12,384 bases of DNA from Sulfurovum sp. (GCA_026983895.1 JALSTF010000136.1:1-12384), one strand, 5' to 3'; numbered from the stretch's first letter, positions 1 to 7,467 are shown. The notes: generated by a model from the letters alone, not told the origin. A program made the numbers and translations.

Positions 1-231
1 CGCAAAGGCAACGGTCCTTCCGTGCGTTGTGTGTACGGTATTGAAATCGACATAAGAAGAGAATCTTCCGGAACATCCGATCCCTGAAACCACACAGATA
101 TCATCTTTCTTCCATCCCAGTTTGTCAACCGCTCTGATGAATGATTTCAGGATCACACCGTCACCACATCCCCAACACCACAGTGTTGGCATCTTGTTTA
201 CTCTTAAATACTGATCATAGTTAAATGCCAT
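1..231 (-). CDS. oorB: 2-oxoglutarate:ferredoxin oxidoreductase, beta subunit (N-terminal 77 residues, cut by window edge)
   Basis: This is the thiamine-diphosphate-binding subunit of the enzyme that interconverts 2-oxoglutarate and succinyl-CoA + CO2 with ferredoxin. Only the first 77 codons are present; the frame is open to the left edge. The ATG at 231-229 has an AAGGAG ribosome site seven bases upstream, inside the end of oorA, and the gap to the oorA stop is one base. Visible family marks are CWGCG with C19 and C22, then C53 in a GIGCSGR segment. The C-x2-C-x30-C spacing matches the 4Fe-4S ligands of the 2-oxoacid:ferredoxin oxidoreductase beta family. The HTTHGR segment (67-72) is also typical of the ThDP site. 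It is translationally packed behind oorD and oorA. A pyruvate- or 2-oxoisovalerate-type paralog is possible from sequence alone, but the neighbouring TCA genes favour 2-oxoglutarate. Confidence 0.93.
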   Translation of the reverse strand, partial: MAFNYDQYLRVNKMPTLWCWGCGDGVILKSFIRAVDKLGWKKDDICVVSGIGCSGRFSSYVDFNTVHTTHGRTVAFA

Positions 232-232
232 A

Positions 233-1369
233 TTATAACTCCTTCACTTTTTCAATAATATCTGCAGGAGAGAATGGACGACCGTTTGTTTTGGTCAGCT
301 TGTTAATATCCAGTCTGCTCATCGATCTTTGCACTTCTTCAAAATATTGTCCCTGGTTCAGTTCAACCACGAGTACTTTGTCGAACTTTTCTCCGAGTTC
401 ATGCATTCTTTTTTCCGGGCTTGGCCAGAGGGTGATAGGTCTGAACATTCCGACCTTGATACCCTCTTCTCTCAGTACATCAACCGCCTCTTTGATAGCT
501 AGCGATGCTGAACCGTAACCTACAAGAAGAATATCTGCATCATCTACTTTATACTCTTCGTTCGATTCGATTTCATCTTTGTGCTCTTCCACTTTTCTAA
601 AGAGCCTGTCGATCAGTTTTCTACAGGTTTCTATCTCTTCTGTCGGGAACCCCATATCATCATGGTGAAGCCCTGTAAAGTGATATCTGTATCCTGTGAA
701 CATTGGATTGAGTACTGCAGGTTCATCCTGTGCCGCAGCATACGGCTTATATTCTTCAGCCGGTCCATCGAATGTTTTTCTCGGCACGATCCCTTTTTCT
801 ACTTCTTCAGCAGTCGGAATGATCGCTTTGGCATGCATATGCCCCAGTGTTTCATCAAGCAGAACGAATACCGGCTGCATGAATCTGTCTGCAAGGTTGA
901 AGGCTCTGACTGTTTCCGTATAACACTCGGCCAGGTTACCTGCACATACCGTAATGGACTTGTAGTCACCGTGAGACGGATTCTTCGCCTGAGATACATC
1001 ACCCTGCGCAACACGTGTAGGAAGACCTGTTGACGGCCCTCCTCTCATTACATTCACAACGACCAAAGGCACTTCAGCCATTTGTGCCAATCCAAGGTTC
1101 TCCGCTTTCAATGACATACCCGGTCCTGAAGTTGCGGTCAATGTTCTGATACCGGCCATTCCCGCACCGATCGCTGCTGCGACACCTGCAATCTCATCTT
1201 CCATTTGAATCGCTGCACCGCCTTTTTTAGGCAAAAGATCAGAAATGACGTGCATGACTTCACTTGACGGCGTCAGTGGATATCCGGCGAAAAACATACA
1301 TCCTGCATCTACCGACGCCAGTGCTGCAAGTTCATTACCGCTTGAAATAATTTCTCTTGTTGCTGACAT
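233..1369 (-). CDS. oorA: 2-oxoglutarate:ferredoxin oxidoreductase, alpha subunit
   Basis: A 378-residue alpha subunit of the cytoplasmic OOR complex. It supplies the pyrimidine-side contacts of the thiamine site and the CoA/substrate region. Visible marks are GYPLTPSSE near residue 29 (the YPITPSSE motif of the family), MEDEIA at the conserved ThDP-activating glutamate, TSGPGMSL around residues 80-88, and a GGPSTGLPT stretch. Length fits the Helicobacter/Campylobacter OorA type, which lacks a fused gamma domain; the gamma chain would be a separate oorC. The ATG overlaps the oorD stop by one base (TAATG), with AAGGAGG just upstream, so translational coupling is likely. In the reductive TCA cycle this complex fixes CO2 onto succinyl-CoA using reduced ferredoxin; in a heterotroph it runs oxidatively. 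Direction cannot be read from the gene. Confidence 0.95.
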   Translation of the reverse strand: MSATREIISSGNELAALASVDAGCMFFAGYPLTPSSEVMHVISDLLPKKGGAAIQMEDEIAGVAAAIGAGMAGIRTLTATSGPGMSLKAENLGLAQMAEVPLVVVNVMRGGPSTGLPTRVAQGDVSQAKNPSHGDYKSITVCAGNLAECYTETVRAFNLADRFMQPVFVLLDETLGHMHAKAIIPTAEEVEKGIVPRKTFDGPAEEYKPYAAAQDEPAVLNPMFTGYRYHFTGLHHDDMGFPTEEIETCRKLIDRLFRKVEEHKDEIESNEEYKVDDADILLVGYGSASLAIKEAVDVLREEGIKVGMFRPITLWPSPEKRMHELGEKFDKVLVVELNQGQYFEEVQRSMSRLDINKLTKTNGRPFSPADIIEKVKEL

Positions 1370-1701
1370 TAGTTAGCCTCCTTATAATCTTCGGGCAGTC
1401 TGTACCCATTTTTCACAATCGCTTCCTGTCTTGCTTTTGACGCATCAGTCAGTTTTGCGAATTTAAATTCTTTTTTCTCTGCTACATAAATAGCAAAGTC
1501 CGGACAACAGAGTTCACACTCGTTACATCCGATACATGCTTCTGGATGCATCACGCTGATCATCGCACCCAAAACAGAAGTTGGTTCCTGTTTCATAGAA
1601 AGTACACCTGCGGGACAAGCGTCCACGCAGATATCACAGGCTTTACATCTTGAGGTATTGACCCATACTGGAGTGTTCTCCGGAGCTACCATTGCTGCCA
1701 T
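1369..1701 (-). CDS. oorD: 2-oxoglutarate:ferredoxin oxidoreductase, delta (2x[4Fe-4S] ferredoxin-like) subunit
   Basis: A 110-residue electron-transfer subunit and the first gene of the oorDAB(C) operon. It has two 4Fe-4S motifs: C19-x2-C22-x2-C25-x3-C29-P and C56-x2-C59-x2-C62-x3-C66-P. The 25-residue insertion between them and the C-terminal extension are typical of OorD/KorD rather than a free 2[4Fe-4S] ferredoxin. It passes electrons between ferredoxin and the catalytic subunits. The ATG at 1701-1699 has a purine-rich AGGGGA site about four bases upstream, weaker than those of oorA and oorB. A second ATG three codons downstream (1692-1690) is possible but has no better site. D-first order is the usual epsilonproteobacterial arrangement. 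Confidence 0.94.
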   Translation of the reverse strand: MAAMVAPENTPVWVNTSRCKACDICVDACPAGVLSMKQEPTSVLGAMISVMHPEACIGCNECELCCPDFAIYVAEKKEFKFAKLTDASKARQEAIVKNGYRLPEDYKEAN

Positions 1702-1885
1702 ATTTTCCCCTTTTTATTTTTTGAAATATTAAGTGAGATCTGTTATTCACTAAAATAAGAATAGCTTAGTTTTAATAATGAAGGTATAAATAAGTGGTAA
1801 TTATGGGGAGTATAAGTGAGGTTGTTACCTTTTGAAGCAGGAGAAAATGAACTGTTTCAATGTTCATTTTTTATACTGCAAATGC
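1702..1885 (-). promoter_or_regulatory. oorDAB(C) upstream region with repeated TAAGTGAG-type boxes
   Basis: AT-rich leader of the oor operon, between the sucD terminator and oorD. On the plus strand TAAGTGAG occurs exactly at 1730-1737 and 1813-1820, and a variant TAAGTGGT at 1791-1798; the last two start 22 bases apart, about two helical turns. Read on the transcribed strand, TTACCACTT (1800-1792) is followed 14 bases later by TATTAA (1777-1772), a candidate -10. The same nine bases precede the sucC promoter. No gene is visible here. Promoter position is inferred; epsilonproteobacterial sigma-70 promoters lack a firm -35, which limits certainty. Confidence 0.4.
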
Positions 1886-1909
1886 AAAAAACGGGGCCGA
1901 AGCCTCCGT
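1886..1909 (-). terminator. Intrinsic terminator after sucCD
   Basis: Thirteen bases past the sucD stop, the transcript can form a hairpin ACGG-A-GGC / UUCG loop / GCC-CCGU (seven pairs with one bulged A), followed directly by six U. The UUCG tetraloop and U tract make this a strong Rho-independent terminator. It separates sucCD from oorDAB, implying that oor has its own promoter. Confidence 0.85.
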
Positions 1910-1921
1910 CCTCTCCATTCT

Positions 1922-2794
1922 TTATTTAGAGAGAACTTCTTTGACCGCTTTACCGATCTCAGCCGGTGAGACGACTACTTTCACGCCTGCGGCTTCAAGT
2001 GCTTCCATCTTCTCTTTGGCCGTACCTGCAGAACCGGACACAATAGCACCGGCATGCCCCATGGTTTTGCCTTTTGGTGCTGTCTGTCCTGCAATGAACG
2101 CGACGACAGGCTTCGTGATCTGCTCTTTGATCATCTTGGCCGCCTGGATCTCAAGGTCTCCGCCGATCTCACCGATCATCACGATACACTCTGTATCCGG
2201 ATCCGCTTCGAACATAGGGAGTATCTGCTTGTAGGAAAGGCCGATGATCGGGTCACCGCCGATACCCACTGCCGTAGTGATACCATATCCTACATTACAT
2301 ACCTGATTTGCACCTTCATAGGTCAATGTACCTGACTTGGAGATCAGTCCGACATTTCCTTTTTTAAAGATCATACCCGGCATGATACCGATCTTGCACT
2401 CTTCGGCAGTAATGATACCCGGGCAGTTCGGCCCGATGGTCTTCATGCCATGCTTGGTCGCATACGCTTTTGCTGCCTGCATATCTTTGACAGGTGCACC
2501 TTCGGTGATGATCACAGCCAGCTCGATCCCTGCTTCCGCCGCTTCCATCACAGCATCACCTACGAATGCAGGCGGAACGAAGATCATGGAAACTGTCGCA
2601 CCTGTCTCTTTCACTGCTTCGGAAACCGTATTGAATACCGGTTTCCCCAAATGTACCTGTCCGCCTTTATTCGGGGTCACACCTCCGACGATATTCGTAC
2701 CATAGTCAATACACTGCTCTGCATGGAAAGAACCCTCTTTACCTGTGAAACCCTGAACGATTACTTTTGTATCTTTATTTACCAAAATTGACAT
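1922..2794 (-). CDS. sucD: Succinyl-CoA synthetase (ADP-forming), alpha subunit
   Basis: A 290-residue alpha chain of succinate-CoA ligase, which interconverts succinate + CoA + NTP with succinyl-CoA + NDP + Pi. The CoA-binding Rossmann domain begins with VIVQGFTGKEG (11-21) and PNKGG (41-45). The phosphorylated histidine is H247 in GHAGAIVSG, corresponding to His246 of the E. coli enzyme (numbered without Met). ISKSGTLTYE (151-160) is also family-typical. Length matches E. coli SucD. The ATG immediately follows the sucC stop (TAAATG) with GGAGAG upstream, consistent with coupled, equimolar synthesis. In this cluster it would make succinyl-CoA for OOR in the reductive direction. Confidence 0.97.
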   Translation of the reverse strand: MSILVNKDTKVIVQGFTGKEGSFHAEQCIDYGTNIVGGVTPNKGGQVHLGKPVFNTVSEAVKETGATVSMIFVPPAFVGDAVMEAAEAGIELAVIITEGAPVKDMQAAKAYATKHGMKTIGPNCPGIITAEECKIGIMPGMIFKKGNVGLISKSGTLTYEGANQVCNVGYGITTAVGIGGDPIIGLSYKQILPMFEADPDTECIVMIGEIGGDLEIQAAKMIKEQITKPVVAFIAGQTAPKGKTMGHAGAIVSGSAGTAKEKMEALEAAGVKVVVSPAEIGKAVKEVLSK

Positions 2795-3970
2795 TTATAT
2801 CTCTCCTTTCGCTGCAGCAACAGCTTTTGCCGCACCATCACCCAGATCTTCCGCAACGATCAGGTTGGAAATGTTCGCATTTTTAAGGATCTCTGCTGCT
2901 TCAGGAGCATTTGTCCCGTCAAGACGCACCACAACAGGAACATTGACATCCGTGATCTTTGTCGCTTCGATAATACCGTTCGCAATACGGTCACAACGTA
3001 CGATACCGCCGAAAATATTGACGAATATCGCTTTAACATTGGGGTTTTTGAGAATGATCTCAAACCCTTTGGAAACCGTTTCAGCATTGGCTGAACCGCC
3101 TACATCCAGGAAGTTCGCAGGTGTTCCGCCCATATGGTTGATCGTATCCATCGTACCCATAGCAAGACCGGCACCGTTTACCATACAACCGATCTCGCCG
3201 TCAAGAGCAACATAGGAAAGACCGTATTTTGCCGCTTCGACCTCATCGGGATCTTCTTCACTCAGATCTCTCATTGCTGCGATCTCCGGCTGTCTGTAGA
3301 GTGCGGAGTTGTCAAATCCCATTTTTCCGTCAAGTGCCAGGAATTCTCCCGAACCTGTTCTTACAAGCGGATTGATCTCGATCATCTCTGCATCTTTATC
3401 CATGTAGAGTTTATACAGTTTCTGTGCAAAAGTAATGATATTCTTCTGTTCACCTTTATCAGTGATCCCCAGGCCAAATGCCAATTCACGGCCATGGAAT
3501 CCCTGAAAACCGATCGTCGGATCGACAGGTACGGTAATGATCTTTTCAGGTGTATTTTCAGCTACATCTTCAATGTTCATCCCGCCTTCGGTAGATGCCA
3601 TGATCAAGGGCATTTCCAGCTTTCTGTCCAAAATGACGGAAAGATAGAATTCATCCTTGATATCCGCACCGTCTTCAATGTAGAGTTTTTGTACCAGTTT
3701 CCCTTCAGGACCGGTTTGGTGTGTCACCAAAGTCATTCCAAGGATCTCGTCTGCCAATTCTCTTACCTCATCCAGTGATTTTGCAAGCTTGACACCACCG
3801 CCGAGCCCGCGGCCACCGGCATGGATCTGCGCTTTGACGACCCAGATCGGCCCGCCAAGTTCTTTTGCCGCCTCAACAGCGGCATCAACCGTTTCAGCCA
3901 TTATACCTTTTGGTGTGGGAACACCATATTCGGCAAAGATCTGTTTTGCCTGATATTCATGTACGTTCAC
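2795..3970 (-). CDS. sucC: Succinyl-CoA synthetase (ADP-forming), beta subunit
   Basis: A 391-residue beta chain carrying the ATP-grasp nucleotide site and the interface that contacts the phosphohistidine loop. It opens with NVHEYQAKQIF. Family marks include KAQIHAGGRGLGGGVK near residues 46-61, EINPLV, LDGKMGFDNSALYR, GCMVNGAGLAMGTMD, FLDVGGSA and NIFGGIVRCD, all closely like E. coli SucC (388 residues). The start is GTG at 3970-3968: AAGGAG lies five bases upstream and the frame matches the conserved N terminus. An ATG one register earlier (3972-3970) overlaps it but is followed at once by TGA, so it is not the start. It is the first gene of sucCD, with its own promoter region upstream. Confidence 0.97.
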   Translation of the reverse strand: MNVHEYQAKQIFAEYGVPTPKGIMAETVDAAVEAAKELGGPIWVVKAQIHAGGRGLGGGVKLAKSLDEVRELADEILGMTLVTHQTGPEGKLVQKLYIEDGADIKDEFYLSVILDRKLEMPLIMASTEGGMNIEDVAENTPEKIITVPVDPTIGFQGFHGRELAFGLGITDKGEQKNIITFAQKLYKLYMDKDAEMIEINPLVRTGSGEFLALDGKMGFDNSALYRQPEIAAMRDLSEEDPDEVEAAKYGLSYVALDGEIGCMVNGAGLAMGTMDTINHMGGTPANFLDVGGSANAETVSKGFEIILKNPNVKAIFVNIFGGIVRCDRIANGIIEATKITDVNVPVVVRLDGTNAPEAAEILKNANISNLIVAEDLGDGAAKAVAAAKGEI

Positions 3971-4041
3971 ATAGTCTCCTTTTTTTACAATAAGTTCCTT
4001 TATTATAGGCCTATTAGCAATAATTAGGGATTAATTGAATT

Positions 4042-4072
4042 ATTATAAAGAGTGATTTTAAAAAAGTGGTAA
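4042..4072 (-). promoter_or_regulatory. Candidate sucCD promoter
   Basis: On the transcribed strand TTACCACTT (4072-4064) and a T-rich stretch precede a perfect TATAAT (4047-4042) after 16 bases. The T-rich upstream pattern plus TATAAT is the usual epsilonproteobacterial sigma-70 form. A second TATAAT lies at 4007-4002, closer to the gene, and could be an alternative promoter. The nine-base TTACCACTT is also found upstream of oorD. Start sites are inferred from sequence only. Confidence 0.5.
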
Positions 4073-4103
4073 ATTTCTACACAGTCTTGAAAGTATTTTG
4101 GAG

Positions 4104-4129
4104 GAAAAGGCAGCAAAATGCTACCTTTT
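4104..4129 (-). terminator. Intrinsic terminator after fumC
   Basis: The transcript of fumC can form GGUAGC / AUUUU / GCUGCC (4125-4109, six pairs including one G-U), followed by UUUU. It sits about 22 bases past the fumC stop and ahead of the sucCD promoter, so it likely ends the mdh-mdh-fumC transcript. Confidence 0.7.
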
Positions 4130-4147
4130 GTAAAGATCTTCTGACGT

Positions 4148-5545
4148 TTAAGCTTTGGGAGCGATCATCTCCTGGGGCTGCACATAACGGTCAAACTCCT
4201 CTTCGGTAAGGAAGCCGAGTGCGACCGCTTCCTCTTTCAGTGTCGTACCGTTGGCATGTGCTGTTTTGGCGATCTTTGCCGCATTCTCATATCCGATATA
4301 CGGGTTGAGCGCCGTGACCAGCATCAGAGAATCATTGAGGAATTTCTCGATATTCTCTTTGATCGGCTGAATACCTACCGCACAGTTGATATCGAAACTT
4401 CTCATGGAATCGGCAAGCAGTTTGACCGATTGGAGGATATTGTAGGCAATGACCGGTTTGAAGACATTAAGCTCGAAGTTCCCCTGTGACGCTGCAAAAC
4501 CGACTGCTGCATCGTTCCCCATGACCTGTACGGCCACCATTGTAAGTGCTTCGGCCTGTGTGGGGTTGACTTTGCCCGGCATGATGGAAGAGCCTGGCTC
4601 GTTCGCAGGGATCTCGATCTCACCCAGCCCGCAACGCGGCCCGGAAGCCAGCCAGCGGATATCGTTCGCTATCTTCATAAGGTTGGCAGCCAATGCTTTG
4701 AGCGCACCGGAGAGTACCACTTCCGCATCATGTCCTGTCAGGGCATGAAACTTGTTGGGCTGAGAAACAAAACCATAGTCTTTAGCCATAAAACTGTTCA
4801 ATTGGGCAGATACTCTCTGTGAAAATTCAGGGTGGGAATTAAGCCCTGTACCGACCGCTGTACCGCCGATAGCAAGCTGTCTGCAGTATTTCAATGCATC
4901 TTCAAGCTGCTGCAGATTCGTCTCCAGCATCGCAACATAGCCGCTGAGCTCCTGTCCGAGTGTCAACGGTGTAGCGTCCTGAAGGTGGGTACGCCCGATC
5001 TTCACGATGTCCGCAAACGCTTTGGATTTTTCATCCAGTGTATGTTTAAGCTGTTCCAGTGCAGGGATGAGATTGTCTGTGACTGCGACCACTTCGGCGA
5101 TACGCATTCCTGTGGGATATGTATCGTTGGAGCTTTGCCCTTTGTTGACATCATCGTTTGGATGGACAAGATGTTCTTTGGTAAAGTCACCGCCAAGGAT
5201 CTCAGTCGCTTTGTTGGCAACCACTTCGTTCATATTCATGTTCGACTGCGTACCTGAACCTGTCTGCCAGACCACAAGCGGGAAGTTGTCATCAAGTTCA
5301 CCTGAAAGTACTGTATCGCATGCCTTTACAATGGCATTGGTCTTGTCATCATCGAGACGTCCGAGTTCATTGTTCACCAGGGCACATGCTTTTTTAAGGT
5401 TGGCGAATCCGTAAACGACTTCCATAGGCATTCTTTCTCCGCCTATCTGGAAATTCTGTACCGATCTCTGTGTCTGTGCCGCCCAGTATTTGTCTGCAGG
5501 TACCTGCATTTCACCCATTGTATCTTTTTCAATTCTGTATTCCAT
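4148..5545 (-). CDS. fumC: Class II fumarate hydratase
   Basis: A 465-residue iron-independent fumarase, interconverting malate and fumarate in the cytoplasm. Family marks: TGSGTQSNMNMNEV near residues 95-108, SSNDTYPT near 138-145, GRTHLQDATP with the catalytic-site His at 187, and the superfamily signature GSSIMPGKVNPTQ with the catalytic-loop Ser near 319. Length matches E. coli FumC (467). The ATG at 5545-5543 is chosen because AAGGAG ends eight bases upstream and overlaps the stop of mdh. The same frame runs six codons further to a TTG at 5563, but that would place the ribosome site inside the gene. It is the last gene of the mdh-mdh-fumC unit, so malate made by the dehydrogenases is the direct substrate in the reductive direction. 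Class II enzymes are oxygen-stable, unlike the Fe-S fumarases. Confidence 0.97.
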   Translation of the reverse strand: MEYRIEKDTMGEMQVPADKYWAAQTQRSVQNFQIGGERMPMEVVYGFANLKKACALVNNELGRLDDDKTNAIVKACDTVLSGELDDNFPLVVWQTGSGTQSNMNMNEVVANKATEILGGDFTKEHLVHPNDDVNKGQSSNDTYPTGMRIAEVVAVTDNLIPALEQLKHTLDEKSKAFADIVKIGRTHLQDATPLTLGQELSGYVAMLETNLQQLEDALKYCRQLAIGGTAVGTGLNSHPEFSQRVSAQLNSFMAKDYGFVSQPNKFHALTGHDAEVVLSGALKALAANLMKIANDIRWLASGPRCGLGEIEIPANEPGSSIMPGKVNPTQAEALTMVAVQVMGNDAAVGFAASQGNFELNVFKPVIAYNILQSVKLLADSMRSFDINCAVGIQPIKENIEKFLNDSLMLVTALNPYIGYENAAKIAKTAHANGTTLKEEAVALGFLTEEEFDRYVQPQEMIAPKA

Positions 5546-5555
5546 AATGTTCTCC

Positions 5556-6500
5556 TTATTCAAAAAAATGATTTGCTTTCAATATATCGATACCGGACGT
5601 AATGCCCTCTATCGAAATTTTGAATTTTGCCCTGGTTTCTTCATCGAGCTCGAGCTCGATGATCTTTTCAATCCCATTCTTACCCAGTACCACCGGTACA
5701 CCTGCGGTCACATCACTGTATCCGTACTCACCCTGAAGCAGTACCGATGATGAGACCACGATCTGGCTGTCATTCAGCAATGCTTCGACCATGTGTGCAA
5801 TAGCACGTCCTGGGGCATAATAGCCCGAAGTCCCCAGATACTTTACGATCTCGGCCCCGCCGGTTCTGGTACGTTCGATGATCTCTTCCATCTCTTCCCT
5901 GCTCAGGAGTTCATTCACAGGCACATCGCCTACCTGGACTTTTTGAGGAAGGGGGATCATATTCTGCCCATGGTCACCCATCACCAAAGTACCGATCTGC
6001 CCTGCTCCGAAACCGAGCTTGTTATAGATCTGATACGCCATTCTCGCACCATCCAGGGCGCCTGCCATCCCAATGATACGGTTGCGTTCCCACCCCGTTA
6101 TCCTGGTAATGGCATAGGTCATGACATCCAACGGATTGGAAACACAGATAATGACAGCATCGGGAGAATACTTCATCACATCTTCCACAACCGATTTCAT
6201 GATCTTGGCATTGATCATCAACAGATCTTCCCGTGTCATATCGCCTTTTCTCGGAACACCCGCTGTGATCACGACGATATCGCAGCCCTCTACATCGGCA
6301 GGACTCTCCGCTGCAGTGATAATAGTGCTGTTGGGTGCATAATGCGTAGACTGTGCAATATCGATCGCCTTGCCTTTGGCCACACCTTCGGCAATATCGA
6401 AAAGAATGATCTCATTGCAGGTCCCCATCATACTCAGGCTGTATGCTGCCGTTGCACCGACAGCGCCGGCACCTATGATCCCTACTTTACGTCTGTGCAT
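5556..6500 (-). CDS. mdh: Malate dehydrogenase, LDH-like type, NAD-type pocket (downstream copy)
   Basis: A 314-residue homolog of the LDH/MDH family, interconverting oxaloacetate and malate. The nucleotide loop GAGAVG is at 10-15, and strand beta-B ends in D35 (ILFDIAEG), the acidic residue that binds the NAD ribose. Substrate specificity is that of malate: R84 in GVPRKGDMTR stands where LDH has glutamine, with R90, D150, R153 (GALDGARMA) and the catalytic H177 all present. One oddity is GDHGQN around H177; most relatives have GGHGD or GEHGD, so the aspartate after HG is replaced by Q179. The mobile loop has GD where PG is usual. The ATG at 6500 lies four bases after the stop of the upstream paralog, with GGAGAAG inside that gene's end. 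It lies ten bases ahead of fumC. It carries a 22-bp perfect palindrome near its 3' end. I see no truncation. Confidence 0.93.
   Translation of the reverse strand: MHRRKVGIIGAGAVGATAAYSLSMMGTCNEIILFDIAEGVAKGKAIDIAQSTHYAPNSTIITAAESPADVEGCDIVVITAGVPRKGDMTREDLLMINAKIMKSVVEDVMKYSPDAVIICVSNPLDVMTYAITRITGWERNRIIGMAGALDGARMAYQIYNKLGFGAGQIGTLVMGDHGQNMIPLPQKVQVGDVPVNELLSREEMEEIIERTRTGGAEIVKYLGTSGYYAPGRAIAHMVEALLNDSQIVVSSSVLLQGEYGYSDVTAGVPVVLGKNGIEKIIELELDEETRAKFKISIEGITSGIDILKANHFFE
5641..5662. repeat. 22-bp perfect palindrome inside the 3' part of mdh
   Basis: The half-site TCATCGAGCTC is followed immediately by its exact reverse complement GAGCTCGATGA. The codons involved read I-I-E-L-E-L-D-E, so repeated GAG/CTC codons produce the symmetry. 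As RNA it could form a nine-pair stem with a UCGA loop about 100 bases before the fumC start. It may be chance from coding constraint; no T tract follows, so it is not a terminator. Confidence 0.6.
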
Positions 6501-6504
6501 CTAT

Positions 6505-7467
6505 CTACTTCTCCGCATCGTCGAAAAAATTGGCCTCGTAAAGCGTATCAACCATTTCCTGTACAGAAGCCACCGAATTCTTGAAACGTGTCTGCTGCAG
6601 CGGTTTAAGCGTCATATTGATCACCTGCTCCGCACCGCCGGCTCCGATCATGACCGGTACACCGGAGACGATATCCGAGTAGCCGTAGTCCTCTTTCAGC
6701 ATCACGGCACAGGAATGGATCTGGTTGGTGTCTTTGAGGATCGCTTCGACCATCACCGTTGTAGACTTTGCCGGTGCATAATAGGCTGAACCGTTGCCGA
6801 GAAGGTTCACGATCTCCGCACCGCCGTTCCGTGTCTTTCTTACGATCTCGCCGATCTCCTCAGAGTCGAGTAGATCTTCGATGGGTACACCCGCGACTGT
6901 AGTGAATTTTGGCAGGGGTACCATTGTATCGCCGTGTCCGCCCATCACTGTCGCACGTATCTGTCCCGCACCGTATTCAAGTTTTTCATAAATGAAGTGC
7001 GCCATACGTGCCGCATCGAGGATACCCGCCATTCCCAGCACACGCTGTCTCGGGAAACCGGTATATTTCAGTGCCACATAGGTCATCACATCCAAAGGAT
7101 TGGAGACAACGATCACGATCGCTTCAGGCGCGAACTCTTTGATCTCTCTGGCATAGCACTTGACGATCTCTGCATTCTTGAACAAAAGATCATCCCGGCT
7201 CATCCCCGGTGTCCTCGGTGCACCTGCCGTGATGATGACCACATCGGAATCTGCCATATCTTCAGGCCCTTTGGCTGCCTTGACAATAGTATGCTGTCTT
7301 GCTGCGTTGGCCGCCTGTGACATATCCAGTGCTTTCCCCTTGGCCACATCATAATTTCTACCTCTGAGCATTACATGGTGGCATGACCCGTTCATCGCCA
7401 ATATGAACGCTACTGTAGAACCAAAGTTCCCGGTACCGATCACTGTTACTTTTTTACCTTTTGCCAT
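6505..7467 (-). CDS. mdh: Malate dehydrogenase paralog with NADP-like cofactor pocket (upstream copy)
   Basis: A 320-residue LDH/MDH-family enzyme, a diverged paralog of its downstream neighbour. The loop GTGNFG (11-16) is followed by a beta-B end reading MLRGRN: the NAD-binding aspartate is replaced by G36, flanked by R35 and R37. In this family, loss of that acid together with nearby Arg goes with NADP(H) use (for example archaeal and chloroplast NADP-MDH), so NADPH dependence is inferred. Malate specificity is clear from R85 in GAPRTPGMSR, with R91, D151, R154 (GILDAARMA) and H178 in GGHGDTMVPL. The ATG at 7467 has AAAGGAA six bases upstream. The stop (TAG) lies four bases before the second mdh, so the pair is co-translated. 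The start overlaps the end of a possible 50-residue ORF. LDH activity is unlikely given R85. Confidence 0.92.
   Translation of the reverse strand: MAKGKKVTVIGTGNFGSTVAFILAMNGSCHHVMLRGRNYDVAKGKALDMSQAANAARQHTIVKAAKGPEDMADSDVVIITAGAPRTPGMSRDDLLFKNAEIVKCYAREIKEFAPEAIVIVVSNPLDVMTYVALKYTGFPRQRVLGMAGILDAARMAHFIYEKLEYGAGQIRATVMGGHGDTMVPLPKFTTVAGVPIEDLLDSEEIGEIVRKTRNGGAEIVNLLGNGSAYYAPAKSTTVMVEAILKDTNQIHSCAVMLKEDYGYSDIVSGVPVMIGAGGAEQVINMTLKPLQQTRFKNSVASVQEMVDTLYEANFFDDAEK

Noticed and set aside
3134..3778. Long open frame on the plus strand opposite sucC (and similar ones at 9014-9661, 10605-11225 and 11235-11873)
   Set aside because: They lie wholly antisense to strongly supported minus-strand genes, are rich in Cys/His/Phe/Arg as expected of antisense frames, show no recognisable domain, and lack convincing ribosome sites.
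5546..5563. TTG start six codons upstream for fumC
   Set aside because: The AAGGAG ribosome site lies within those six codons and is correctly placed for the ATG at 5545; the N terminus MEYRIEKD fits fumarases.
6505..7467. Upstream mdh copy as a lactate dehydrogenase
   Set aside because: The specificity position is Arg (R85), as in malate dehydrogenases, not Gln as in lactate dehydrogenases.
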